Positions 1-6,146 are shown, counted from the first letter of the stretch. The stretch: 8,637 nt of DNA from Faecalicatena sp. (GCA_009774255.1 VSNK01000240.1:1-8637); one strand, 5' to 3'. Notes: generated by a model from the letters alone, not told the origin. Program-made: numbers and translations.

Positions 1-100
1 GAAACTTCTCCGAATTTTCCTATAGAAGAACAACCCTCCGGGGGATGCGCACTACGCGCATAAGGAAAATGGCTGCTATCGCAGCCGCGCTGCGGCGCGA

Positions 101-129
101 GTGTGCGTCGAGACGCACACTTTTCTTGT
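101..129 (+). terminator. Terminator-like hairpin in repeat unit 1
   Basis: A perfect 9-bp stem, GTGTGCGTC (101-109) with GACGCACAC (112-120), closes a 2-nt GA loop and is followed by TTTTCTTGT. This has the form of an intrinsic terminator for left-to-right transcription. No plus-strand gene ends here within the window, so its client, if any, lies to the left. It may simply be part of the repeat. Confidence 0.5.
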
Positions 130-234
130 ATTAGGAAACTTCTCCGAATTTTCCTATAGAAGAACAACCCTCCGGGGGATGCGCACTACGCGCATAAGGA
201 AAATGGCTGCTTCCGCAGCCGCGCTGCGGCGCGA

Positions 235-262
235 GTGTGCGTCAAGACGCACACTTTTCTTG
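235..262 (+). terminator. Terminator-like hairpin in repeat unit 2
   Basis: Same 9-bp stem as in unit 1 (235-243 with 246-254), but the loop is AA instead of GA. It is followed by TTTTCTTG and then the TTCTATAGGAAA motif. The loop change with an intact stem suggests the structure matters. Confidence 0.5.
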
Positions 263-297
263 TTCTATAGGAAACTTCTCCGAATTTTCCTATAGAA
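263..297. repeat. 35-bp near-perfect palindrome between repeat units
   Basis: TTCTATAGGAAACTTC (263-278) pairs with GAATTTTCCTATAGAA (282-297), with one mismatch over 16 bp and a TCC centre. Copies at 1-27 and about 129-161 keep the right arm; the first lies partly outside the window and the second has a decayed left arm. It is the boundary module of the repeat units. Single arms of it recur at 2547-2556, 4064-4075 and twice within 7277-7316. Confidence 0.85.
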
Positions 298-365
298 CAA
301 AACCCTCCGGGGGATGCGCACTGCGGCGTACAAGGTAGATGTCGCTATGCGACCGCCGCAGGCGC

Positions 366-391
366 GAGTTTCGCAAGCGAAACTCTTTGTT
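366..391. terminator. Hairpin just downstream of thrS, in repeat unit 3
   Basis: A perfect 9-bp stem, GAGTTTCGC (366-374) with GCGAAACTC (377-385), has a 2-nt AA loop. On the plus strand TTTGTTCTT follows, giving a terminator shape. On the minus strand, where thrS ends eight bases away, the hairpin is followed by GCGCC and not by T, so for thrS it would be a 3'-end stem and not a classical terminator. A weaker minus-strand candidate for thrS termination is CCCCCGGAGGG followed by TTTTGTTC, near 294-313. It occupies the same slot as the GTGTGCGTC hairpins of units 1 and 2 but has a different sequence. Confidence 0.45.
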
Positions 392-392
392 C

Positions 393-2360
393 TTATTGTT
401 TTCCGCCGTCTTCGACCTCAATCTTGCGGATCTTCTTTGTGCGGATCTCTTCACAGATTTCGCTGATAAATGTATCCAGAGACTTCTGTCCTTCATCGCC
501 CAGATAACGGCTTCTCACGGATACGACGCCTTCCTCCTGCTCCTTGGCGCCGACTACCAGCATATACGGCACTCTGTTCAGGCGCGCCTCACGGATCTTG
601 TAGCCCATTTTTTCAGAGCGCTGATCCACAGAGCAGCGGATTCCATTGGTTTTCAGCCTGCTTTCTACCTGTCCCGCATAGTCATGATATTTGTCAGAAA
701 TCGGAATCACACGTACCTGCTCCGGGCAGAGCCATGTCGGGAACAATCCCGCGTATTTCTCAATCAGCCATGCCAGAGTCCTCTCATAGCATCCCATGGA
801 GGTTCTGTGGATGATGCATGGACGCTTCTTGTCACCATTTTCATCAATATAATACATATCGAACTGCTCTGCCAACAGCGCATCCCACTGGATCGTAATC
901 ATGGTATCTTCTTTGCCGTATACATTTTTCGCGTTGATATCCACCTTCGGCCCGTAGAACGCAGCCTCGCCTACATCCTCCACAAATGGAATGTTCAGCT
1001 CCTGGAGCATGGTGCGGATATGCCCTTCTGTCTCTTCCCAAACCTCCGGTTCGCCGATATATTTCTCCGTATTCTCAGGATCCCATTTGGACAGATGATA
1101 GGTCACGTCCTCTTCCACGCCGAGAACCTGCAGACAATGCTGTGCCAGGGCGATACAGTCCTTAAATTCCTTCACCATCTGATCCGGCCTTACGATCAGA
1201 TGTCCCTCGGTAATGGTAAACTGGCGGACACGTGTCAGGCCGTGCATCTCTCCGGAATCCTCGTTGCGGAACAGTGTGGATGTCTCGCCGTAGCGCAGGG
1301 GCAGGTCACGGTAGCTGTGCTGTTCCGCTTTGTATACATAATACTGGAACGGGCAGGTCATGGGACGGAGGGCAAATACTTCCTTGTCTTTCGCCTCATC
1401 CCCCAGCACGAACATCCCTTCTTTATAATGATCCCAATGTCCGGAAATCTTGTACAGGTCGCTCTTCGCCATCAGAGGGGTCTTGGTCCGAACGTAGCCC
1501 CACTCGTTGTCCTCCAGATCCTCGATCCACCTCTGCAGTTCCTTCAGCATGATCACGCCGTTCGGCATCAGAAGAGGCAGTCCCTGTCCGATCACGTCAA
1601 CGGTGGTAAACAGCTTCATCTCACGTCCCAGCTTGTTGTGGTCGCGCTTCTTTGCCTCCTCCAGCATATTCAGATGCTCCTGCAGTTCGTCCTTTGTGCC
1701 GTAAGCCGTTCCGTAAATCCGGGCAAGCATCTGATTCTTTTCGCTTCCTCTCCAGTAAGCGCCTGAGGAAGATATCAGCTTAAATGCTTTCACGCCTTTG
1801 GTATTCATCAGATGCGGTCCCGCGCATAAATCTACCCAATCGCCCTGTGAATAGAAGGATATCTCCGCATCCTCCGGCAAATCTTCGATTAATTCCACCT
1901 TGTAAGGTTCATTTTTCTCCTTGAAAAACGCAATAGCCTCCTCTCTGGATTTTGTGAAACGCTCGATCTTCGAGCCTTTCTTGATGATCTTTTTCATCTC
2001 TTTCTCAATGGCATCCAGATCCTCCCTGGAAAATGGCGCACTGTCAAAATCATAATAAAATCCGGTATCAATGGACGGCCCAATCGCCACTTTTGCCTCC
2101 GGGAACAGGTTCTGTACGGCCTCCGCCAGTACGTGAGACGCCGTATGGCGCAGAGCCGCCAACCCCTTCTCATCTCTGGCCGTGAGGATATTCAGCCGGC
2201 AGTCGCTGTCCAGTACGGTACGCAGGTCTGCCACCTCACCGTTTACTTCCCCGGCACATGCGGCACGTGCCAGCCCCTCACTGATATCGTACGCGATATC
2301 AATGATCGATTTTGCTTCCGCATATTCCTTTGTTGAACCATCTTTTAATGCGATAATCAT
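393..2360 (-). CDS. thrS: Threonine--tRNA ligase (ThrRS)
   Basis: This cytoplasmic class II synthetase charges tRNA-Thr with threonine using ATP. The 655-residue length is normal for full-length bacterial ThrRS. An N-terminal TGS domain spans about 1-60. The second-domain editing site carries H72-TAS-H76 and C179-AGP-H183, which would clear mischarged Ser-tRNA-Thr. The catalytic core spans about 245-540, with the expected zinc ligands C336 (RPMTCP), H387 (TEGH) and H518 (IIHRT); motif 2 lies around RYGETSTLFRNEDSG. The anticodon-binding domain starts near 545 (CPEQVRVIPISDKY). Motif 3 reads HRTSMGCYER, unlike the HRAILGSIER-type I recall for Bacillus; this is probably a clade variant, as all zinc ligands are intact. 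The chosen ATG has AGAAAGGAAA about 10 nt upstream. The gene is monocistronic here and controlled by the T-box leader upstream. Its 3' end touches the repeat array. Confidence 0.97.
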   Translation of the reverse strand: MIIALKDGSTKEYAEAKSIIDIAYDISEGLARAACAGEVNGEVADLRTVLDSDCRLNILTARDEKGLAALRHTASHVLAEAVQNLFPEAKVAIGPSIDTGFYYDFDSAPFSREDLDAIEKEMKKIIKKGSKIERFTKSREEAIAFFKEKNEPYKVELIEDLPEDAEISFYSQGDWVDLCAGPHLMNTKGVKAFKLISSSGAYWRGSEKNQMLARIYGTAYGTKDELQEHLNMLEEAKKRDHNKLGREMKLFTTVDVIGQGLPLLMPNGVIMLKELQRWIEDLEDNEWGYVRTKTPLMAKSDLYKISGHWDHYKEGMFVLGDEAKDKEVFALRPMTCPFQYYVYKAEQHSYRDLPLRYGETSTLFRNEDSGEMHGLTRVRQFTITEGHLIVRPDQMVKEFKDCIALAQHCLQVLGVEEDVTYHLSKWDPENTEKYIGEPEVWEETEGHIRTMLQELNIPFVEDVGEAAFYGPKVDINAKNVYGKEDTMITIQWDALLAEQFDMYYIDENGDKKRPCIIHRTSMGCYERTLAWLIEKYAGLFPTWLCPEQVRVIPISDKYHDYAGQVESRLKTNGIRCSVDQRSEKMGYKIREARLNRVPYMLVVGAKEQEEGVVSVRSRYLGDEGQKSLDTFISEICEEIRTKKIRKIEVEDGGKQ

Positions 2361-2551
2361 AATACGTTCATTTCCTTTCTCAAATAGGTTTTATACTGAG
2401 CGCCAGATCAATCTGCCGCACAGTATCATATGCTGCGCACAGCCGCATTAGGAAGTATGCCACTTTGCGGCTGCGGCCGGCGCGATACTCACGGCAGATT
2501 TCATCGGCCGTGAGTATGATAAAATGTAGATTACGCAGCAAACGGCTCCTA
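2361..2551 (-). other. Extra hairpin-rich segment between T-box terminator and thrS start
   Basis: About 190 nt separate the end of the T-box terminator from the thrS ATG. In plus coordinates, one stem pairs CAGCCGCA (2440-2447) with TGCGGCTG (2466-2473). Another pairs ATACTCACGGC (2485-2495) with GCCGTGAGTAT (2507-2517), a perfect 11 bp. The thrS ribosome binding site lies at its left end (2371-2380). Its right end carries CCTATAGAAGAAC of the dispersed repeat. No credible ORF or second promoter was seen. It may be an inserted repeat within the untranslated leader or additional regulatory structure. Confidence 0.6.
2485..2517. repeat. 11-bp inverted repeat in the thrS leader
   Basis: ATACTCACGGC and GCCGTGAGTAT flank an 11-nt loop. 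There is no adjacent T tract, so it is unlikely to terminate transcription. Its core TCACGGC/GCCGTGA is shared with the larger hairpin at 2997-3033, on the other side of the T-box. Confidence 0.8.
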
Positions 2552-2608
2552 TAGAAGAACAAAAAGAAAACCCGCCCCTTGCGATCCCGAAGAATCACAA
2601 GGGACGAG
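2552..2608 (-). terminator. T-box leader terminator of thrS
   Basis: Read on the minus strand, CTCGTCCCTTGTGAT pairs with ATCGCAAGGGGCGGG around a TCTTCGGG loop (2571-2608). TTTTCTTTTTGTTCTTC follows. This is the regulatory terminator of the T-box. The run of T continues directly into TTCTATAGGAG, the dispersed repeat motif (2547-2556 in plus coordinates). Confidence 0.93.
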
Positions 2609-2923
2609 CTAACATTCTTAGCCGCGGTTCCACCCTTCTTGCTGTTTGCTTTCGCAAATAACCACTTTTAGAACTGCCATGACAGTTCCTTACTGATGAT
2701 AACGGAATCACCGAACCGGATTGGGGCCACTCGGAGGTAGTTTTCAAATGCTTCTGCAGTAAGATGCTTTCAGCACCGGGGTCAGTGTTACGGATCACAC
2801 CTTGAACAGGTATGATACATAACGGATCAGTTCTTAATAGTCCGCCGTCTGACCGGGCATCTCTCTCTGGAAAGTTCCGCACTCTACTCGTCTCGTCTGC
2901 GTATTATCTTTCATCTACTTTGT
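2552..2923 (-). promoter_or_regulatory. T-box riboswitch leader controlling thrS
   Basis: The leader RNA binds uncharged tRNA-Thr; pairing of the tRNA end with the T-box bulge favours the antiterminator and allows thrS expression. Direct evidence is the canonical T-box core AAGGGTGGAACCGCGG on the minus strand (CCGCGGTTCCA at 2622-2632) just upstream of the terminator, the Stem I distal AGAGAG element near 2860-2870, and an AGTA specifier-loop-type motif near 2888. Threonine specificity is expected from the downstream gene. ACC triplets at 2809-2811 and 2780-2782 are both possible specifiers; I could not fold Stem I well enough to choose. The leader extends from a start site near 2923 to the terminator. 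Confidence 0.93.
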
Positions 2924-2929
2924 CTTTAT

Positions 2930-2957
2930 ATTATACCAGGAGAAATCGGATTGTCAA
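2930..2957 (-). promoter_or_regulatory. Sigma-A promoter of thrS
   Basis: On the minus strand, a perfect TTGACA (complement at 2952-2957), a 16-bp spacer and a perfect TATAAT (complement at 2930-2935) are preceded by TGG, an extended -10. Transcription would start near 2923, at the 5' edge of the T-box leader. This is the strongest promoter in the window. Confidence 0.9.
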
Positions 2958-2996
2958 TGAGGAATTTTTCTTTGTTGACGTAGCCATAAGTCAAAG

Positions 2997-3033
2997 GTTA
3001 CAGTTCACGGCCTAACCGGCCGTGAACTGTAAC
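2997..3033. repeat. Perfect 16-bp-stem hairpin upstream of the thrS promoter
   Basis: GTTACAGTTCACGGCC (2997-3012) and GGCCGTGAACTGTAAC (3018-3033) are exact reverse complements around a TAACC loop. Neither flank carries a T run: AATTGTG follows on the plus strand and CTTTGACTT on the minus strand. It lies between divergent genes, where no transcript needs a terminator. It could be a dispersed hairpin repeat or a protein-binding palindrome. A small TTGAC-N10-GTCAA inverted repeat (2975-2994) sits next to it. Confidence 0.9.
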
Positions 3034-3196
3034 AATTGTGATACTGTCCTATTAATTTTCCATGAAATCAGATTACCAATCGTGTTAATAAAACTTCCTG
3101 GTCTGACGATACATATTATATAAGCATCTACATTTTATAAGCATTACATTTGCAGCTATTGGACAGACAGAATGAGCAGAGAGGAGCAAGAGGTAT
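3034..3196 (+). promoter_or_regulatory. Leader region of the coiled-coil gene, with tandem direct repeat
   Basis: Two adjacent copies of TATAAGCAT(C)TACATTT lie at 3119-3135 and 3136-3151, differing only by one inserted C. An A/T-rich stretch, CATATTATATAA (3112-3123), overlaps the first copy and could serve as a -10 element. It also fits the CATANNNTA form used by sporulation sigma-K, with AC 17 bp upstream at 3093-3094. No good TTGACA-like -35 was found, so the promoter class is unresolved. AGAGGAG (3180-3186) is the likely ribosome binding site for the ATG at 3197. Confidence 0.4.
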
Positions 3197-4009
3197 ATGA
3201 ATATACAGGCAGGCAGGGTAAAGATGGGCAGCGCCGGGAACCGGATTCAGATGGCAACCCAGGTAATGAACCGAAAGTCCATGCGGGAAGCGCAGGCCGG
3301 AAAGCGAAAAGACGGTCAGGAGCGCAGAGAAGATAAGGTGCAGATTTCTCCGAATAACCAGATGCAGGGACGTCTGGACTTTTTGATGGAGCGCAAGCAG
3401 GAGCTGATTGAGCGGAAGAATGAATTGATGGCAAGCGGCGCTGACTGGGATTCGATCAAGGCAATGGTTGCCCTGTATGAAGAACAGATCAGCAATGTGG
3501 AGACCGAGATTTCACAGACAATGAAAGAGATGGTGGAGGAACAGCTCGAGAAGGCTGAGGAAGAGAAGAAGGAAGGCAAAGAAGCGGAAACGAAGGAAGA
3601 GCAGCAGCTCCAATATATGAATAATCTGAGCAATGCTTCTATGGATTATAAGCAGGTCAGCCAGGTTCACAAGGCTCATGACCAGAAAAAGAGAGAGGCC
3701 GGTATTCTGGCCATGGAAGTGAAGCTGGACGACAGCAGAGGAGGCGCCAGCAAGGGCAAGAGAGAAAAGCTGGGTGAAGTGCTGGATGAGGCGGATCAGC
3801 TCTATAGGAAAGCAATGAAGGGGTATGCCCATCTGACCAAGTCTCTGAATGAACTGGAAGAAGAAAATGTTGAGGAACAGCAAAAAGCTGAACGCGAGGA
3901 AGAAGTGGAGAGGATGAAGGAAAGAATGAAAGAGGTGGTTTCCGGCGCCGCGGAGGATGTACAGGATACGGAAAAGCATGCCCTAGAGAAAGAACTTTTG
4001 CCGGAATGA
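3197..4009 (+). CDS. Uncharacterised coiled-coil protein
   Basis: I do not recognise this 270-residue protein as a named family. It is highly charged, with no signal peptide or membrane segment, no cysteine and a single tryptophan (DWDS, near residue 83), so it is probably a soluble cytoplasmic or spore-compartment protein. The basic N-terminus (about 1-47) is followed by SPNNQ and then a long predicted coiled coil (about 55-140) rich in Glu, Lys and Gln. A middle segment with SRGGASKGKREK (near 180-192) separates it from a second helical stretch (about 193-265). The ATG has a clear upstream ribosome binding site. The gene stands alone between the thrS promoter region and the DUF2804 gene. 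A regulatory or scaffold role is possible, but nothing in the sequence fixes it. Codon use and composition give confidence that it is a real gene. Confidence 0.85.
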   Translation: MNIQAGRVKMGSAGNRIQMATQVMNRKSMREAQAGKRKDGQERREDKVQISPNNQMQGRLDFLMERKQELIERKNELMASGADWDSIKAMVALYEEQISNVETEISQTMKEMVEEQLEKAEEEKKEGKEAETKEEQQLQYMNNLSNASMDYKQVSQVHKAHDQKKREAGILAMEVKLDDSRGGASKGKREKLGEVLDEADQLYRKAMKGYAHLTKSLNELEEENVEEQQKAEREEEVERMKERMKEVVSGAAEDVQDTEKHALEKELLPE

Positions 4010-4046
4010 AAAAATGCCGGACAAAATCATCTGTTATACGGAAAGA

Positions 4047-4103
4047 GACGCACACTTTTCTTTTTCTATAGGAAATTTCTCCTCCTGCGCGAATAAGGAC
4101 AAT
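4047..4103 (+). repeat. Internally deleted copy of the left-end repeat
   Basis: GACGCACACTTTTCTT, then TTCTATAGGAAA (4064-4075) and TTTCTCC, match the junction of units 2 and 3 in the left array. The sequence then jumps to TGCGCGAATAAGGACAAT (4086-4103), which resembles TACGCGCATAAGGAAAAT inside the unit. The second palindrome arm and the CCCTCCGGGGG segment are missing, and the left half (GTGTGCGTC) of the terminator-like hairpin is absent. No convincing terminator for the preceding gene remains; only a weak TTTTG-CCGG/CCGG-a-CAAAA pairing overlaps its stop codon (3996-4026). Confidence 0.75.
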
Positions 4104-4129
4104 ACTCATCCAATTTCAAACAGTAATCC

Positions 4130-4158
4130 TTTTCATTTCTTTTTGCTGAGAGTATAAT
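4130..4158 (+). promoter_or_regulatory. Sigma-A promoter of the DUF2804 gene
   Basis: TTTTCA (4130-4135), a 17-bp spacer and a perfect TATAAT (4153-4158) lie 31 bp before the start codon. GAGAGGAGG precedes the ATG at 4190 by about 7 nt. The promoter starts shortly after the degenerate repeat copy. Confidence 0.75.
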
Positions 4159-4189
4159 AAGTATAAATCTTTCAGAGAGGAGGAACAGT

Positions 4190-5269
4190 ATGGGAGCTTA
4201 CAGTCAATTTATCAGCGAAGAACGCCGCGCCGTACCCACGCCAAAAAGCCTGGTGAATGCCGACGGAACCTGTGTATTTGGTACGTTTGACCGGGAATTT
4301 AAAGATATGGATCTGTTGAGGGCAAAAAAGCCGACCCACGCGCCGCAGGCCGTAAATCGGTTAAAGCTGACCCTATGGGAGGCCACGGAGGTACATTTGA
4401 AGCACGGAGTTCTTCTGGCCGTAGTCTGTGATATGGGAATTTTCGGAAAAACATTGAACATCTTTTATGACAAACGGACAAAAAAGGTATATGCGTGGGA
4501 CACTAATTTAAAGAGCAGCGATACCGTCATAGCGCCAAATCTGACCAATGGCAGGGTGACGGAAGCGAGGACCGGCGTGAGCCATGTACTCTATATCAAT
4601 CATTTTGAGAAAGGGCAATGCCGGCTGAAAGGATATCATCAGGACAAGGAGAACTCGATCAAGTACAATTTCTCTCTTACCCGCATCAGCAAGCCGAGCG
4701 TGGTCAGCATCCCGTTCGGAGAGAACCGGCCGCTGTACAGCCAGAAGGATTTCTTCAAGGCGGAGGGGTCACTCACCATAAATGGCGAGGAAATGCTCTG
4801 TGACGAAAACAGCACTGCCGTTGTGGATGATCACAGAGGATACTACCCGCGCAGGACGCATTATGACTGGGTGACAACGATGGGCAGGAACGAGATCGGC
4901 GGGGAGGAGAAGTTTTTTGCCTTCAACCTCACCAGAAATCAGTCTTTGGACCAGGAAAGGTATAATGAAAATCTTATCTGGTTTGAGGGCCGCACAAGCC
5001 TCCTGCCGCCGGTGACATTTACCCGCATTCCCGAGACAAAGGATTTTCAGGATCATGCGGAATGGCTGATCCGTGATGAGTATGATATGGTAAATATTTG
5101 CTTCGATGTGTACGGCATCAATCCGATGATCATGCATGCGGCCGTCGTAAATATTGATTACTATGTAGCTTTCGGTGTACTGAGCGGCTATGTGCGTGAC
5201 GAAGACGGAAATAAATATATCCTCGACGGCATGATGGGCATGGGGGAAGATAAAACACTTCTTCTGTAA
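4190..5269 (+). CDS. DUF2804 domain-containing protein
   Basis: The 359-residue protein matches the DUF2804 pattern along its whole length. The best signatures are a WxxTxxMG-like block, DDHRGYYPRRTHYDWVTTMG (residues about 213-232), then a FAFNLTRNQS strand with NENLIWFEGR about 20 residues later, and the C-terminal FGVLSGYVRDEDGNKYILDG with GMGED (about 326-353). The family is widespread and has no established biochemical role; its beta-rich layout suggests a lipocalin or hydratase-like fold, which is inference. There is no signal peptide or membrane helix, so it is probably cytosolic. The gene has its own promoter and ribosome binding site and no operon partner; it converges on the MgtC-family gene with 53 bp between stop codons. 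Family assignment is by remembered motif pattern, not by a search. Confidence 0.88.
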   Translation: MGAYSQFISEERRAVPTPKSLVNADGTCVFGTFDREFKDMDLLRAKKPTHAPQAVNRLKLTLWEATEVHLKHGVLLAVVCDMGIFGKTLNIFYDKRTKKVYAWDTNLKSSDTVIAPNLTNGRVTEARTGVSHVLYINHFEKGQCRLKGYHQDKENSIKYNFSLTRISKPSVVSIPFGENRPLYSQKDFFKAEGSLTINGEEMLCDENSTAVVDDHRGYYPRRTHYDWVTTMGRNEIGGEEKFFAFNLTRNQSLDQERYNENLIWFEGRTSLLPPVTFTRIPETKDFQDHAEWLIRDEYDMVNICFDVYGINPMIMHAAVVNIDYYVAFGVLSGYVRDEDGNKYILDGMMGMGEDKTLLL

Positions 5270-5285
5270 AATGTCTGTTTCGTAC

Positions 5286-5310
5286 GGATAGCGCAGTAAA
5301 TGCGCTATCC
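5286..5310. terminator. Hairpin between convergent genes
   Basis: GGATAGCGCA (5286-5295) and TGCGCTATCC (5301-5310) form a perfect 10-bp stem with a GTAAA loop. It sits between the stop codons of the DUF2804 and MgtC-family genes, the usual place for a shared bidirectional terminator. Neither side has a strong T run: TGTGCTGG follows on plus, and CGTACGAAACAG then CATTTTAC on minus. It may therefore act as a weak terminator or an mRNA-end stabiliser. Confidence 0.55.
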
Positions 5311-5322
5311 TGTGCTGGGCAG

Positions 5323-6048
5323 TTACAGTTCTTCAATAAACTGAATTCCCTTCTCATGTGCCAGAACTTCAAGGATCTCCGAGTGCGTGCGGTGTTTCTG
5401 GCTGGAAACGGTCACGGTATAACTAAGCGTTTTCTGCCTTCCGTCCAGCTCATGCCATGAAAACCCTTTATTTACCCGAATGTTGCTTACCTCCAGTTCA
5501 TGCTCTCGTGCATACTGGAGGAATCCGCTGAAATTGCCTTTCTCCACATTGTACTCAATATACAGATCCAGATATCTCGACTTTTTCCTGATCCAGATAT
5601 CGAACTTTAAAAGCCCGGATACGGTAAATGCGATGGCAAGACCTCCTAAGACAGCTCCCTCGTAAAATCCAATCCCGATAGCCAGGCCGCTGCATGCGGC
5701 CGTCCAAAGTCCTGCCGCAGTTGTGATTCCCATGATCTTATTTCTGCCGGTCAATATGATTGTTCCGGCGCCCAGAAAACCGATTCCGCTGATCACCTGC
5801 GCACCCAGACGCACAGGATCGCCGGTGTCAAATGTAACATATACATACTGGTTCGTCATCATTACCAGCGCGGATCCCAGGCACACCAGAATATAAGTCC
5901 GAAGCCCCGCGGGCCGGTTTTTCCTCCCGCGCTCCACACCCAGGATTCCCCCGATCAGAATGGAGAGGAGGATCCGAAGTGATATAGATACCAGATTTAA
6001 GTCACGCAGATATTCCATGACAGATTCCCAATGCTCCCATCCTTCCAT
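5323..6048 (-). CDS. MgtC/SapB family membrane protein
   Basis: A 241-residue inner-membrane protein. Helices are expected at about 18-37, 52-66, 84-99, 107-125 and 131-147. Family signatures are present: GGILGVER (33-40), RPAGLRT (45-51), QVISGIGFLGAGTI (84-97) and GITTAAGLWTAA (107-118). After KFDIWIRKK the C-terminal part (about 158-241) is a soluble ACT-like domain, as in longer MgtC-family proteins. Relatives help cells grow at low magnesium, in some cases by acting on the F1Fo ATP synthase; that role is known for pathogen MgtC and only inferred here. The ATG follows GGAAGGTG by about 8 nt; a later in-frame ATG at residue 11 is a possible alternative start. The gene stands alone, is divergent from rhaD and is served by its own promoter. 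No Mg-responsive leader was seen: the 5' region is only about 60 nt. Confidence 0.93.
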   Translation of the reverse strand: MEGWEHWESVMEYLRDLNLVSISLRILLSILIGGILGVERGRKNRPAGLRTYILVCLGSALVMMTNQYVYVTFDTGDPVRLGAQVISGIGFLGAGTIILTGRNKIMGITTAAGLWTAACSGLAIGIGFYEGAVLGGLAIAFTVSGLLKFDIWIRKKSRYLDLYIEYNVEKGNFSGFLQYAREHELEVSNIRVNKGFSWHELDGRQKTLSYTVTVSSQKHRTHSEILEVLAHEKGIQFIEEL

Positions 6049-6116
6049 TCTGCTTTCACCTTCCTCTCCTTTGGCGCAAATTCCGTTCCGGCTCGCTGGC
6101 TGACCAACTTTTCATC

Positions 6117-6146
6117 ATTATATCACAGGACCAGCTTCATTTACAA
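6117..6146 (-). promoter_or_regulatory. Promoter of the MgtC-family gene
   Basis: On the minus strand, TTGTAA (complement at 6141-6146), an 18-bp spacer and a perfect TATAAT (complement at 6117-6122) are preceded by TGA, giving an extended -10. The start codon lies about 70 bp further on. Confidence 0.7.

Larger units (their letters stand above)
1..392. repeat. Tandem array of hairpin-rich repeat units
   Basis: Two nearly identical units (1-134 and 135-270) are followed by a third, diverged copy (271-392) that runs to the thrS stop codon. Each unit contains, in order, GAAACTTCTCCGAATTTTCC, TATAGAAGAACAA, CCCTCCGGGGG, an ATGCGC/GCGCAT hairpin, a GGCTGC/GCAGCC hairpin, a GCGC/GCGC hairpin, and a 9-bp GTGTGCGTC/GACGCACAC hairpin followed by TTTTCTTGT. 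The two periods differ by 2 bp (134 versus 136) because the first junction lost bases in the TTCTATAGG motif. The array begins before the window, since position 1 lies inside a unit. No convincing protein is encoded: the 64-residue reading frame at 101-295 is an Arg-rich translation of repeat sequence. It looks like a REP/BIME-type or MITE-type element, or a structured RNA or terminator array. The class is inferred; the repeats and hairpins are seen directly. Confidence 0.9.

Noticed and set aside
1..392. Possible CRISPR array at the left end
   Set aside because: The whole units repeat, including the parts that would have to be spacers; unit length is about 135 bp and there is no alternation of short repeats with unique spacers, and no cas gene.
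844..1041. Short minus-strand frame inside thrS
   Set aside because: It is a shifted frame of thrS, which is intact throughout with no sign of frameshift.
339..1766. 475-residue plus-strand reading frame
   Set aside because: It is antisense to thrS, has no plausible start signals or family features, and is explained by codon bias of the real gene on the other strand.
3512..4109. Minus-strand frames rich in Leu and Phe opposite the coiled-coil gene
   Set aside because: They are the complement of Glu/Lys-rich codons; the hydrophobic look is a by-product and no ribosome binding site supports them.
5322..5331. GTTACAGTTC at the end of the MgtC-family gene, identical to the first ten bases of the 2997-3033 hairpin
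   Set aside because: Only one arm is present and it is explained by the coding sequence (Glu-Leu-stop); a ten-base match can be chance or convergence.
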